Part shown: positions 58,005-64,000 of the stretch, piece by piece
How positions within the stretch are numbered: position 1 is the stretch's first letter
Layout: each line of letters begins with the position of its first letter
NCBI RefSeq assembly: GCF_030160715.1
Contig: NZ_BSOW01000010.1
Coordinates: 1-64,000, forward strand
Source of the DNA: Bradyrhizobium iriomotense
GTDB lineage: Bacteria; Pseudomonadota; Alphaproteobacteria; Rhizobiales; Xanthobacteraceae
Reading direction: 5' to 3'
DNA length: 64,000 bases
Position numbers and translations under genes: made by a program
The notes under the pieces: model-generated
Told to the model about the DNA's origin: nothing
Database searches by the model: none
What the model saw: only the letters and a program-made list of their open reading frames with translations

Positions 58005-58163
58005 ATGACAGATCAAGTCAGATTGCCGCGCAAGCTTTCCGAGGAGCCGGGCGCGCCGGAGCCGCGGAGGCCGAGCCATCAGAAGGTCATTGAGCAACTC
58101 GAACGCTGGGCCAACAGCCCGGGCCTGCAACCACCGAGAGTCCCCGATGCGGAAACGATCTGA
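58005..58163 (+). CDS. 52-residue hydrophilic protein
   Basis: ATG 58005 is preceded by GGAGAG. The product is polar and Pro/Glu-rich (LPRKLSEEPGAPEPRRPSHQ) with a short helix (KVIEQLERWANSPGL). It overlaps the next small gene by 17 bases. Function unknown; expression is plausible, not proven. Confidence 0.45.
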   Translation: MTDQVRLPRKLSEEPGAPEPRRPSHQKVIEQLERWANSPGLQPPRVPDAETI

Positions 58164-58786
58164 GCCCCACACATTCGAGCAACGGCTCGAACAGCAAAGA
58201 CTTCGACTCGAAGAAGAGCTTGCAAGAACGCCGGTCGGACGGCTGCGCGATCTGATCGCAGCCCGGATCGAGCAGCTTCAGACCGCGGCCGAGATGAACG
58301 AGTTTCTGACGATGCGGCAACAGCCGGTTCGCTGACGTGCGGTCTTGCCAACGTCGAAGGCGCACGATGCGCAGCTTGCGACGCAGCCACCACATCGACA
58401 CCGCGACGGTTCCCCAAGCGAGCAGTGCGCTCGCGAAGGCGCCGGTGATGCTTGCGGGAACGACGAGGCAGAACGCGGCCGCAAAGGCGATCAGGCCGAC
58501 GCTGCCGAGGCCCGCGCCTGCGGCGTCGAGCGCTGCCGCCTCTCGGCCACGCCTTTCACCGCTGAGCCCGGCCTTCTCTTTCGTGCGGCGCTCATGCCGT
58601 TCGATCAGCGTGGCGCTGGCACAGAAGATCGCGGGCAGCGCGAGGAACAGGCCCCCCACCGACGTGCCGAATTCCTTGCCGATGAAAACCGGCCAGGACG
58701 GTTGCGCCGCCACCGAGAATAAGGCGGATAAGATATTCGTACCAATGCGTCTGCTTCAGGGACGACGCCGACAGCTTGACGGGCAT
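58087..58786 (-). pseudogene. Frameshifted small membrane protein gene (second of the tandem pair)
   Basis: The ATG at 58786 overlaps the previous gene's stop (TGATG). The frame begins MPVKLSASSLKQTHWYEYLIRLILGG then, at a run of four T's (58685-58688 on the complement), shifts. Restoring one base joins it to FIGKEFGTSVGGLFLALPAIFCASATLIERHERR and the helix LIAFAAAFCLVVPASITGAF in another frame. That frame then runs on past the expected end (about SMWWLRRKLR, near 58360) to 58087. Likely a real single-base lesion, or a sequencing error in the homopolymer. Related to the intact upstream paralogue-like DUF3147-type protein. Confidence 0.65.
58147..58335 (+). CDS. 62-residue coiled-coil protein
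   Basis: ATG 58147 lies inside the end of the preceding small gene. HTFEQRLEQQRLRLEEELARTPVGRLRDLIAARIEQLQTAAEMNEFL forms a helical hairpin. It resembles other small rhizobial helical proteins. Function unknown. Confidence 0.55.
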   Translation: MRKRSEPHTFEQRLEQQRLRLEEELARTPVGRLRDLIAARIEQLQTAAEMNEFLTMRQQPVR

Positions 58787-59133
58787 CACGTAGAGCCTCC
58801 GAAGCTCGCCAGCAGGCCCAGGGCGACCGCGAGCCAGACGACGAAGGAGACGATCGTCGCGGACAGCGCCGCCATGTGCCATCGCATCAGCAATTGGCAC
58901 ACGACGAAGCTGTAGCAGGCGAGCGCAACTGCGCCATAGATCATGGTCCAGCTTTCGGCCGCGGCGTAAGTGGGGCCATGCTGGGCGACGGCAATGCCGA
59001 GCGTTGCCAGCGCGACCGAGGGCGCGGCGCCCAACAGGCCGGCAAAGCTCTTGGGCCGGAGCATGTCGCTCAGGATCGCGAAGGCGGACACGATCAGGCC
59101 GCCCGCGATGAAGCGTATTACGTATTCGCTCAC
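58786..59133 (-). CDS. DUF3147-like small membrane protein
   Basis: A 115-residue protein with four hydrophobic helices (YVIRFIAGGLIVSAFAILSDML, LLGAAPSVALATLGIAV, IYGAVALACYSFVVCQLLM, IVSFVVWLAVALGLLASF). The pattern is that of DUF3147 family membrane proteins. Its ATG overlaps the stop of the PAP2 gene (ATGA), and its own stop overlaps the next ATG, so all three were one operon. Confidence 0.75.
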   Translation of the reverse strand: MSEYVIRFIAGGLIVSAFAILSDMLRPKSFAGLLGAAPSVALATLGIAVAQHGPTYAAAESWTMIYGAVALACYSFVVCQLLMRWHMAALSATIVSFVVWLAVALGLLASFGGST

Positions 59134-59644
59134 GGCCGTCTTCGCGCGCGGCGCCTTCCAAGCCCGCGTGGCCTCATGATCCGCTCAACGGCGGCACCGA
59201 GCGCAAAGCCCACCACCACGTCGCTCGCCCAATGTGCCAGCAGGACGATGCGCGTCAGCGACAGTCCGATCGCAACCGCGCGCACGGCGCGACGCGGGCC
59301 GCGTGGCAGCAGGTCGGCCGCGGAGGCTATGGCCCCCATGTGAACGGCATGTCCCGACGGAAAGGCGTCGCGCGATTTTCCCGAGATCGGAATGCCGCGC
59401 CGGTCAGGCCTCGTCTGGTCGAAGATCGATTTCAGGATATGCGGAAGAACTGCCGTTATGAGTGACACAGCGAGCGCATGGTTGGCGATTGGCCGTGCCG
59501 TGGGGCGCCGCATCTGCGCATAGACTCGTCAGCGCCCCATGTCAGCGCCTCGGCGGCCTCCTCCATGCCGGGGTTGGCATGAGCTGCGATTTCGTCGGCG
59601 ATCGCCGTGTCGATTCCGGTCGGCCTGACTGTTACGAGTGCCAT
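59130..59644 (-). pseudogene. PAP2-family phosphatase with disrupted N-terminal part
   Basis: From 59513 the frame keeps all lipid-phosphatase/PAP2 motifs: KSIFDQTRPDR, PSGHAVHMGA and SLTRIVLLAHWASDVVVG. Upstream, in another frame starting at ATG 59644, lies the expected N-terminus (MALVTVRPTGIDTAIADEIA, then EALTWGADES). Related proteins have about 20 further residues, forming a helix, between GADE and the RPIANHALAVS segment. Here they are missing and the frames no longer join. A deletion plus shift is the simplest reading. A shortened protein from the ATG near 59513 might still be made. Confidence 0.6.
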
Positions 59645-59746
59645 CCTTGCCGGACGTCGGGGATACCGCGGCGTGCCCGATGCGGTCGCCGCGCTGGTGT
59701 TGCATGGCGACCAACATCCGATTTGAGCGCCCGTTCCAATGCTGCG

Positions 59747-59974
59747 CTAGTCGGCGGGATTGCGGCCGGTCCGCGGATTGAGCGGTTTGGTCGGCGCCCG
59801 ACGCAACCTTTCGGGCAGGAACGGCTCGCCGGCCTGCGCACTTGGCATCGCGCGCACGTCGGCGTAGCGCTGCGCCCGCTCATGCGGAGTCTCGTTGTTG
59901 TTGATCTGTCGCTTCACATCGACGCCGCCGACGGGATCGTTGACGCCATGCTGGATATCGCGAAAGTCGCTCAT
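59747..59974 (-). CDS. Small polar protein of unknown function
   Basis: A 75-residue protein from ATG 59974 with GAGGATC upstream. MSDFRDIQHGVNDPVGGVDVKRQINNN and PHERAQRYADVRAMPSAQAG are polar and partly disordered. No family recognised. It is divergent from the PRC-barrel gene. Confidence 0.6.
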   Translation of the reverse strand: MSDFRDIQHGVNDPVGGVDVKRQINNNETPHERAQRYADVRAMPSAQAGEPFLPERLRRAPTKPLNPRTGRNPAD

Positions 59975-60072
59975 GGTGATCCTCATCCCTCGCCTAATCT
60001 AGTGGGATAGGGGAGAACCGTTGCTGTCAAGCCTGGTTCCCGACGATGCGCGGAACACGAGCCGCGCGCGCC

Positions 60073-60097
60073 GGAACGATCGTTTCGCGGCTTGGTT
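60073..60097 (+). promoter_or_regulatory. EcfG-type promoter of the PRC-barrel gene
   Basis: GGAAC (60073-60077), 16-nt spacer, GGTT (60094-60097). Start point near 60104, gene start 60132. Confidence 0.7.
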
Positions 60098-60131
60098 GAT
60101 CCGCAAAGCGAGTCTCAATGGAGATTTCACC

Positions 60132-60491
60132 ATGATGGATCAAAGCGAAACAGGCACGCTGATCGGCAGCGACAAGGTCGAGGGGACCTCGGTCTATGGC
60201 GTCGACCACAGCAAGATCGGTTCGATCGAGCGCGTCATGATCGACAAGAAGAGCGGCAGGGTTTCCTACGCCGTGCTCGGCTTTGGCGGATTCCTCGGGC
60301 TAGGCAACGATCACTATCCGCTGCCCTGGCAGTCGCTGAAATACGATACCGACCTCGGCGGCTATGTCACCGGTATCACTGCGAAGGAACTGCGTAATGC
60401 CCCGCACTATGGCGAGGCCGCCGAGTGGAACTGGAGCGACGACGCCAAGGTCCGGGCGCTGAATGCCTATTACGGCGTGCCGATCGTCTAG
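60132..60491 (+). CDS. PRC-barrel domain protein
   Basis: A 119-residue protein from ATG 60132 (GGAG at 60119-60122). GSDKVEGTSVYGVDHSKIGSIERVMIDKKSGRVSYAVLGFGGFLGLG is a PRC-barrel fold, found in RNA-processing and photosynthetic proteins and in many stress proteins. WNWSDD near the C-terminus is common in the small rhizobial version. A 52-residue hydrophilic protein gene follows at 60525, probably in the same transcript. Confidence 0.85.
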   Translation: MMDQSETGTLIGSDKVEGTSVYGVDHSKIGSIERVMIDKKSGRVSYAVLGFGGFLGLGNDHYPLPWQSLKYDTDLGGYVTGITAKELRNAPHYGEAAEWNWSDDAKVRALNAYYGVPIV

Positions 60492-60524
60492 AGCATCCGT
60501 CGCGCCATCGAGCAGGAGTTTCCG

Positions 60525-60683
60525 ATGAGCAAAGAAAAGCCCACGGACGATCCCCGTCAGCAAAACGACTGGGGATCGCATGCCCAGACGGATAAGCCCT
60601 GGAAGGGTAATCCGGAAAAGGAACAGAGGTCGGGCGAGGCGAAGCCCGATCTGGAAAAGTGGCACGAGACAAAGACGCATTGA
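60525..60683 (+). CDS. 52-residue hydrophilic protein
   Basis: ATG 60525 is preceded by AGGAG (60513-60517). The product is almost wholly polar (KEKPTDDPRQQNDWGSHAQT and KPWKGNPEKEQRSG). It begins 33 bases after the PRC-barrel gene and probably shares its stress promoter. Hydrophilin-like; function unknown. Confidence 0.6.
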   Translation: MSKEKPTDDPRQQNDWGSHAQTDKPWKGNPEKEQRSGEAKPDLEKWHETKTH

Positions 60684-60720
60684 GGTGTGTGATTGCCGAG
60701 TGCGCAGCCACGCACTCCGA

Positions 60721-60828
60721 CGTCATCGCCCGGCTTGACCCGGCGATCCAGTATTCCAGAAGCAGTCGTGGCTTCGCAGAGAGGCTGCGGCATACTGGAT
60801 GCCCCGGTCAAGTCGGAGCATGACAGCG
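60721..60828. repeat. Dispersed palindromic intergenic element (REP/MITE-like)
   Basis: Left arm CGTCATCGCCCGGCTTGACC... and right arm ...CCCCGGTCAAGTCGGAGCATGAC are imperfect inverted repeats of about 35 bases each, with ATCCAGTA and TACTGGAT pairing perfectly inside them. Elements with this CCCGGCTTGACC/ATCCAGTA signature are common between genes of Bradyrhizobium and relatives (from memory). It separates the stress operon from the efflux genes. Confidence 0.75.
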
Positions 60829-60860
60829 TTGGAATTTCCAACTGATTGAGGACTCAAACC

Positions 60861-62009
60861 GTGGATGCAAAAACACGGGAGCGTGGGCCGTCCGCGGAGC
60901 AGCCGTCGCTGCCGAAATCCAGGGATGACCCCGACAAGACCCAACAAGCTCCGTCGCCAGCGACGAGCACGACGCCGTCGTTGCGCTACCGCCTGCGGGA
61001 GCACCGGCTGCTCGCGAGCGCGGGGGCGCTCGTCCTGATCACCGTGCTCTTGGCCGGCCTCGTCTATTGGCTGAGCATCCGCCACTATGAATCGACCGAC
61101 GATGCCTTCGTCGCCGCGCGCAGCTTTTCGGTGGCCTCGAAGGTCGCGGGCTACGTCGCCGACGTCCCCGTCACGGACAACCAGCACGTCAAGGCTGGCG
61201 ATCTGCTGGCTCGGATCGACGAGCGCGACTATCGGATTGCTCTCAACCAGTCCGAGGCGCAGGTCGCAGCGTCGCAGGCGAATATCGGCAACGTCGAGGC
61301 CCAGATCGAGTCGCAGAAGGAGCAGATCAACCAGGCCAAGGCCCAGCTCGATCAGGCCCAGGCGCAGCTCAAATTTGCGCAGGAAGAGGACGCGCGGGCG
61401 CAGGACCTGGTCCAGAAAGGCGCCGGCACCGTCCAGCGCGCGCAGCAGACGCACTCCGACCTTCAGGCGCAGCAGGCCAACACCGAGCGTGCGAAGACCG
61501 CGGTCACCGGCGCCGAACTCGGCATCAAGACGCTTGAGGCGCAGCTCGAAGGTGCGAAGGCGCAAGCGAAGCAGTCCGAGGCGCAGCGCGATCAGGCCAG
61601 CCTGAACGTCGACTACACCAGCGTGCTCGCCGCGCAGCCGGGGCGCGTCGTCAAGCTTAGCGGTGCAAAGGGCACGTACGTCACGCCGGGGCAGAGCCTG
61701 ATGATGTTCGTACCCGATGATGTCTGGATCGTCGCGAACTACAAGGAGACGGAGCTCAAGGACATGCGGCCCGGCCAGCTGGTCGAGATCCGCGTCGACG
61801 CCTATCCCGACCGTAAGCTCACCGGTCGCGTGGCGTCGGTGCAGCCGGGTTCCGGTACGGCATTCAGCCTGCTGCCGGCGGAGAACGCGACCGGCAATTA
61901 CGTCAAGGTGGTGCAGCGCGTGCCCGTGAAGATCGTGGTCGATAGCTGGCCAGCCGATCTGCCGGTGGGTCCGGGCATGTCGGTCGTGCCCTGGACGAAG
62001 GTGCGATGA
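60861..62009 (+). CDS. EmrA/HlyD-family membrane fusion protein
   Basis: A 382-residue periplasmic adaptor from GTG 60861 (GAGGA at 60848-60852). One N-terminal helix (ALVLITVLLAGLVYWLSI, about residues 57-74) anchors it. HYESTDDAFVAARSFSVASKVAGYVADVPV begins the lipoyl domain, a long coiled-coil hairpin rich in Gln/Ala follows, and PGRVVKLSGAKGTYVTPGQSLMMFV closes the barrel. Partner of the MFS pump whose ATG overlaps its stop (ATGA). Together they probably export toxic organic compounds. Confidence 0.9.
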   Translation: MDAKTRERGPSAEQPSLPKSRDDPDKTQQAPSPATSTTPSLRYRLREHRLLASAGALVLITVLLAGLVYWLSIRHYESTDDAFVAARSFSVASKVAGYVADVPVTDNQHVKAGDLLARIDERDYRIALNQSEAQVAASQANIGNVEAQIESQKEQINQAKAQLDQAQAQLKFAQEEDARAQDLVQKGAGTVQRAQQTHSDLQAQQANTERAKTAVTGAELGIKTLEAQLEGAKAQAKQSEAQRDQASLNVDYTSVLAAQPGRVVKLSGAKGTYVTPGQSLMMFVPDDVWIVANYKETELKDMRPGQLVEIRVDAYPDRKLTGRVASVQPGSGTAFSLLPAENATGNYVKVVQRVPVKIVVDSWPADLPVGPGMSVVPWTKVR

Positions 62010-63619
62010 CGGACATCGCGCAAGGCAGCGCAGGCGGCTGGTCGCCGGAACGCTCCGCGGCGGGCGGACACAATCCCTATCTGATCGCCTTCGTGGTCTC
62101 CATCGCCACTTTCATGGAGGTGCTCGACACCACCATTGCCAACGTCTCGCTGCGCCACATCGCCGGCGGGCTCGCCGTCGGCCTCGACGAGAGCACCTAT
62201 GTCATCACGAGCTATCTCGTCGCCAACGCCATCGTGCTGTCGATCTCCGGCTGGCTCTCGACCGTGATCGGCCGCAAGCGCTTCTACATGATGTGCGTTG
62301 CGACCTTCTCGGTGGCATCGCTGCTCTGCGGCTTCGCCTGGAGTCTGGAGGCCCTGGTGCTGTTCCGCATCCTCCAGGGTCTCGGCGGCGGCGGCATGGC
62401 GACCAGCGAGCAGGCGATCCTTGCGGACTCCTTTCCGCCGCACAAGCGCGGTCAGGCGTTCGCGATCTATGGCGTCGCCGTCGTGGTCGCGCCGGTGATC
62501 GGCCCGACGCTCGGCGGCTGGATCACCGATACCTATTCCTGGCACTGGGTGTTCCTGATCAACGTGCCGATGGGTCTGATCTCGCTGTTCCTGGTCGGCA
62601 CGCTGGTCAAGGAGCCGTCGAGTGCGGAAGAGGAGAGGGCGAAGCTCCTGAAGAGAGGCCTTCGCCTCGACTATGTCGGCTTCATCCTGGTCGCGATCGG
62701 CCTGGGCTCGCTCGAATTCGTACTCGATGAGGGCCAGCGCAATGATTGGTTCGGATCGACCATGATCGTTGCCTTTGCGTGTCTCGCAGCGTTCTGCCTG
62801 CTCGCGCTGATCCCGTGGGAATTGGCGCGCGAGGATCCCATCGTCGACATCCGCCTGCTCGGCCGGCGGCAGTTCGGCGCCTGCTTCGTGGTGATGCTGG
62901 GCACCGGTGCGGTGCTGATCTCGACGACGCAGCTCATTCCGCAGCTCTTGCAGACCGAGCTGAGCTACACCGCGATGCTTGCGGGCCTTGCCTTGTCGCC
63001 CGGCGGCGTCGCCACGCTCATTCTGATGCCTGTCGTCGGGCGCCTCATCGGCATTGTGCAGCCGAAATATCTGATCATGACCGGTGCGGCCATCTGTGCG
63101 GTTGCGATGTGGCACCTCACCGGGCTCAACGGTGACATCACCTACGGCTACGCGGCGATGGCGCGCATCCTGCTTGCGCTCGGGCTGCCCTTCCTGTTCC
63201 TGCCGGTGACGACCGCATCTTACGACGGCGTGCCGCAGGACAAGACCAACCAGGCCTCTGCGCTGATCAACGTTGCGCGCAATATCGGCGGTTCGATGGG
63301 CGTTGCGCTGGCCCAGACCATCCTCGCCCAGCGCCAGCAATTCCACCAGAACCGGCTGATCGAGCATCTCGCGCCGTCCGATCTCGGCTATCAGCAGAGC
63401 GTGGATGCGGTGACGCGGTTCTTTCAGGCGCAGGGCTCGAGCGCGTCGGATGCGGCGTCGCAGGCGATCGCCTGGGTCGGCAAGACCTTGCAGCAGCAGG
63501 TGGACTTCCTCGCCTATATCGACGTGTTCTGGACGCTGGCGATCATCGCCGCGCTGATGGTCCCCATCGCCGCCATCCTTCGCCCGATCGACCTGCACGC
63601 GCCGGCCCGCGGGCATTGA
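62006..63619 (+). CDS. DHA2-family MFS efflux pump (EmrB-like)
   Basis: A 537-residue inner-membrane transporter with 14 predicted helices. VSIATFMEVLDTTIANVSLRHIAGGL is the DHA2 motif D1 and LFRILQGLGGGGM an internal motif C/G. It is coupled to the EmrA-like adaptor by an ATGA overlap. Substrate cannot be predicted. No regulator gene is adjacent on this side. Confidence 0.92.
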   Translation: MTDIAQGSAGGWSPERSAAGGHNPYLIAFVVSIATFMEVLDTTIANVSLRHIAGGLAVGLDESTYVITSYLVANAIVLSISGWLSTVIGRKRFYMMCVATFSVASLLCGFAWSLEALVLFRILQGLGGGGMATSEQAILADSFPPHKRGQAFAIYGVAVVVAPVIGPTLGGWITDTYSWHWVFLINVPMGLISLFLVGTLVKEPSSAEEERAKLLKRGLRLDYVGFILVAIGLGSLEFVLDEGQRNDWFGSTMIVAFACLAAFCLLALIPWELAREDPIVDIRLLGRRQFGACFVVMLGTGAVLISTTQLIPQLLQTELSYTAMLAGLALSPGGVATLILMPVVGRLIGIVQPKYLIMTGAAICAVAMWHLTGLNGDITYGYAAMARILLALGLPFLFLPVTTASYDGVPQDKTNQASALINVARNIGGSMGVALAQTILAQRQQFHQNRLIEHLAPSDLGYQQSVDAVTRFFQAQGSSASDAASQAIAWVGKTLQQQVDFLAYIDVFWTLAIIAALMVPIAAILRPIDLHAPARGH

Positions 63620-63722
63620 TTGCTCTCGCAAGGTCCAACGATTTCCAAGAAAAGTCTGAAAAAGGAACTTATATGAAAGATCAAGATATTTCAAACTAAA
63701 CCATAGCCCGCAATGCGAGAGT

Positions 63723-63749
63723 TTGACAGTTCTATTTTAGAACTATAGG
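63723..63749 (+). promoter_or_regulatory. Promoter with a palindromic operator upstream of the SDR gene
   Basis: TTGACA (63723-63728) and TATAGG (63744-63749) are possible -35/-10 boxes, though the 15-nt spacer is short. Between them lies the perfect palindrome AGTTCTA-TTT-TAGAACT (63728-63744), placed where a repressor would block polymerase. Confidence 0.55.
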
Positions 63750-63769
63750 TTCGGCCTCAATATTCCAAC

Positions 63770-63789
63770 GGCCGCGCCGCGGCGCGGCC
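63770..63789. repeat. 20-bp perfect G+C palindrome in the SDR leader
   Basis: Perfect palindrome at 63770-63789, G and C only, starting GGCCGCGCC. It lies in the 5' leader four bases before the AGGAGG of the SDR gene and could fold into a tight hairpin next to it. Confidence 0.5.
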
Positions 63790-63806
63790 TCACAGGAGGA
63801 GGCGAC

Positions 63807-64000
63807 CTTGTCCAAGCGAAACGCCACGGCTGCGGTCATCGGCGCCGGCGACTATATCGGCTCCGAAATCGCCAAGAAGTTCGCATCGGAAGGCTTCACC
63901 GTATTCGCCGGACGCCGCAACGGTGACAAGCTCGCGCCGCTCGTTCGCGACATCGAAGCGGCCGGCGGCGAAATCCATGCCCGCTCGCTCGATGCGCGCA
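63807..64000 (+). CDS. SDR-family oxidoreductase, N-terminal part (cut by window end)
   Basis: TTG at 63807 follows AGGAGGAG (63793-63800). The 64 visible residues, SKRNATAAVIGAGDYIGSEIAKKFASEGFTVFAGRRNGDKL and on, are a Rossmann dinucleotide-binding start with GxGxxIG and the basic RR pair that favours NADP. It belongs to the short-chain dehydrogenase superfamily. Substrate and length are unknown because the gene runs out of the window. Confidence 0.8.

Noticed and set aside
61898..63694. Minus-strand ORF of 598 codons
   Set aside because: Antisense to the EmrB-like transporter, composition typical of shadow frames.

Overview
The window looks like a chromosome segment of a Bradyrhizobium-type alphaproteobacterium. 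The evidence is high G+C throughout, a complete cbbR-cbbFPTALSXE Calvin-cycle cluster with form IC RuBisCO, many ABC sugar importers, small helical proteins typical of the group, and repeated promoters of the EcfG (general stress sigma factor) type, GGAAC-N16/17-cGTT. This assignment comes from gene content and order, not from a database search. No rRNA, tRNA, intact insertion sequence or CRISPR array was seen.

Layout. 1-700: decayed tyrosine-recombinase remnant. 0.7-10.2 kb: carbohydrate module with an RbsA/RbsC/SBP importer, a DeoR-family repressor, deoxyribose-phosphate aldolase, an ALDH16-like aldehyde dehydrogenase, an internally deleted RbsD/FucU gene and a ribokinase. Together they could import a pentose (best guess 2-deoxyribose), phosphorylate it, cleave it to glyceraldehyde 3-phosphate plus acetaldehyde, and oxidise the acetaldehyde. 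A near-identical 15-bp element precedes both transcription units. 10.5-18.9 kb: LacI regulator, CUT1 importer, xylose-dehydrogenase-like SDR and a GH31 enzyme with the KERW pattern of sulfoquinovosidases. This is an uptake and first-steps sulfoquinovose module whose remaining pathway genes are not in the window. 19.1-20.1 kb: three small proteins. 20.4-24.1 kb: GGDEF-EAL protein and a GltI-type binding protein. 24.1-28.9 kb: orphan Tat-exported sugar-binding protein, FAD monooxygenase (with a decayed second copy of its 3' end), and a winged-helix/TPR regulator. 29-31.5 kb: IS5 remnant, small proteins, a GT87 membrane protein.

31.6-41.5 kb: the cbb cluster, with divergent cbbR. It holds FBPase, phosphoribulokinase, transketolase, aldolase, RuBisCO large and small subunits, the CbbX activase and ribulose-phosphate epimerase, with a strong hairpin/T-tract between cbbS and cbbX.

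41.9-60.7 kb: a stress-flavoured accessory region with a universal stress protein, a Do-like protease, many proteins under 120 aa, an HWE-family sensor kinase and a 2094-residue cytoplasmic hybrid kinase carrying 11 tandem HAMP-type units. Eight good EcfG-like promoters lie here. One drives the giant kinase. Another has no ORF behind it, but a C-rich-loop hairpin and an intrinsic terminator, i.e. a candidate stress sRNA resembling Caulobacter GsrN. A PAP2/small membrane protein operon in this stretch carries two apparent lesions. 60.7-63.6 kb: a dispersed palindromic element and an EmrAB-type efflux pair. 63.7 kb to the end: a palindromic operator and the start of an SDR gene cut by the window edge.
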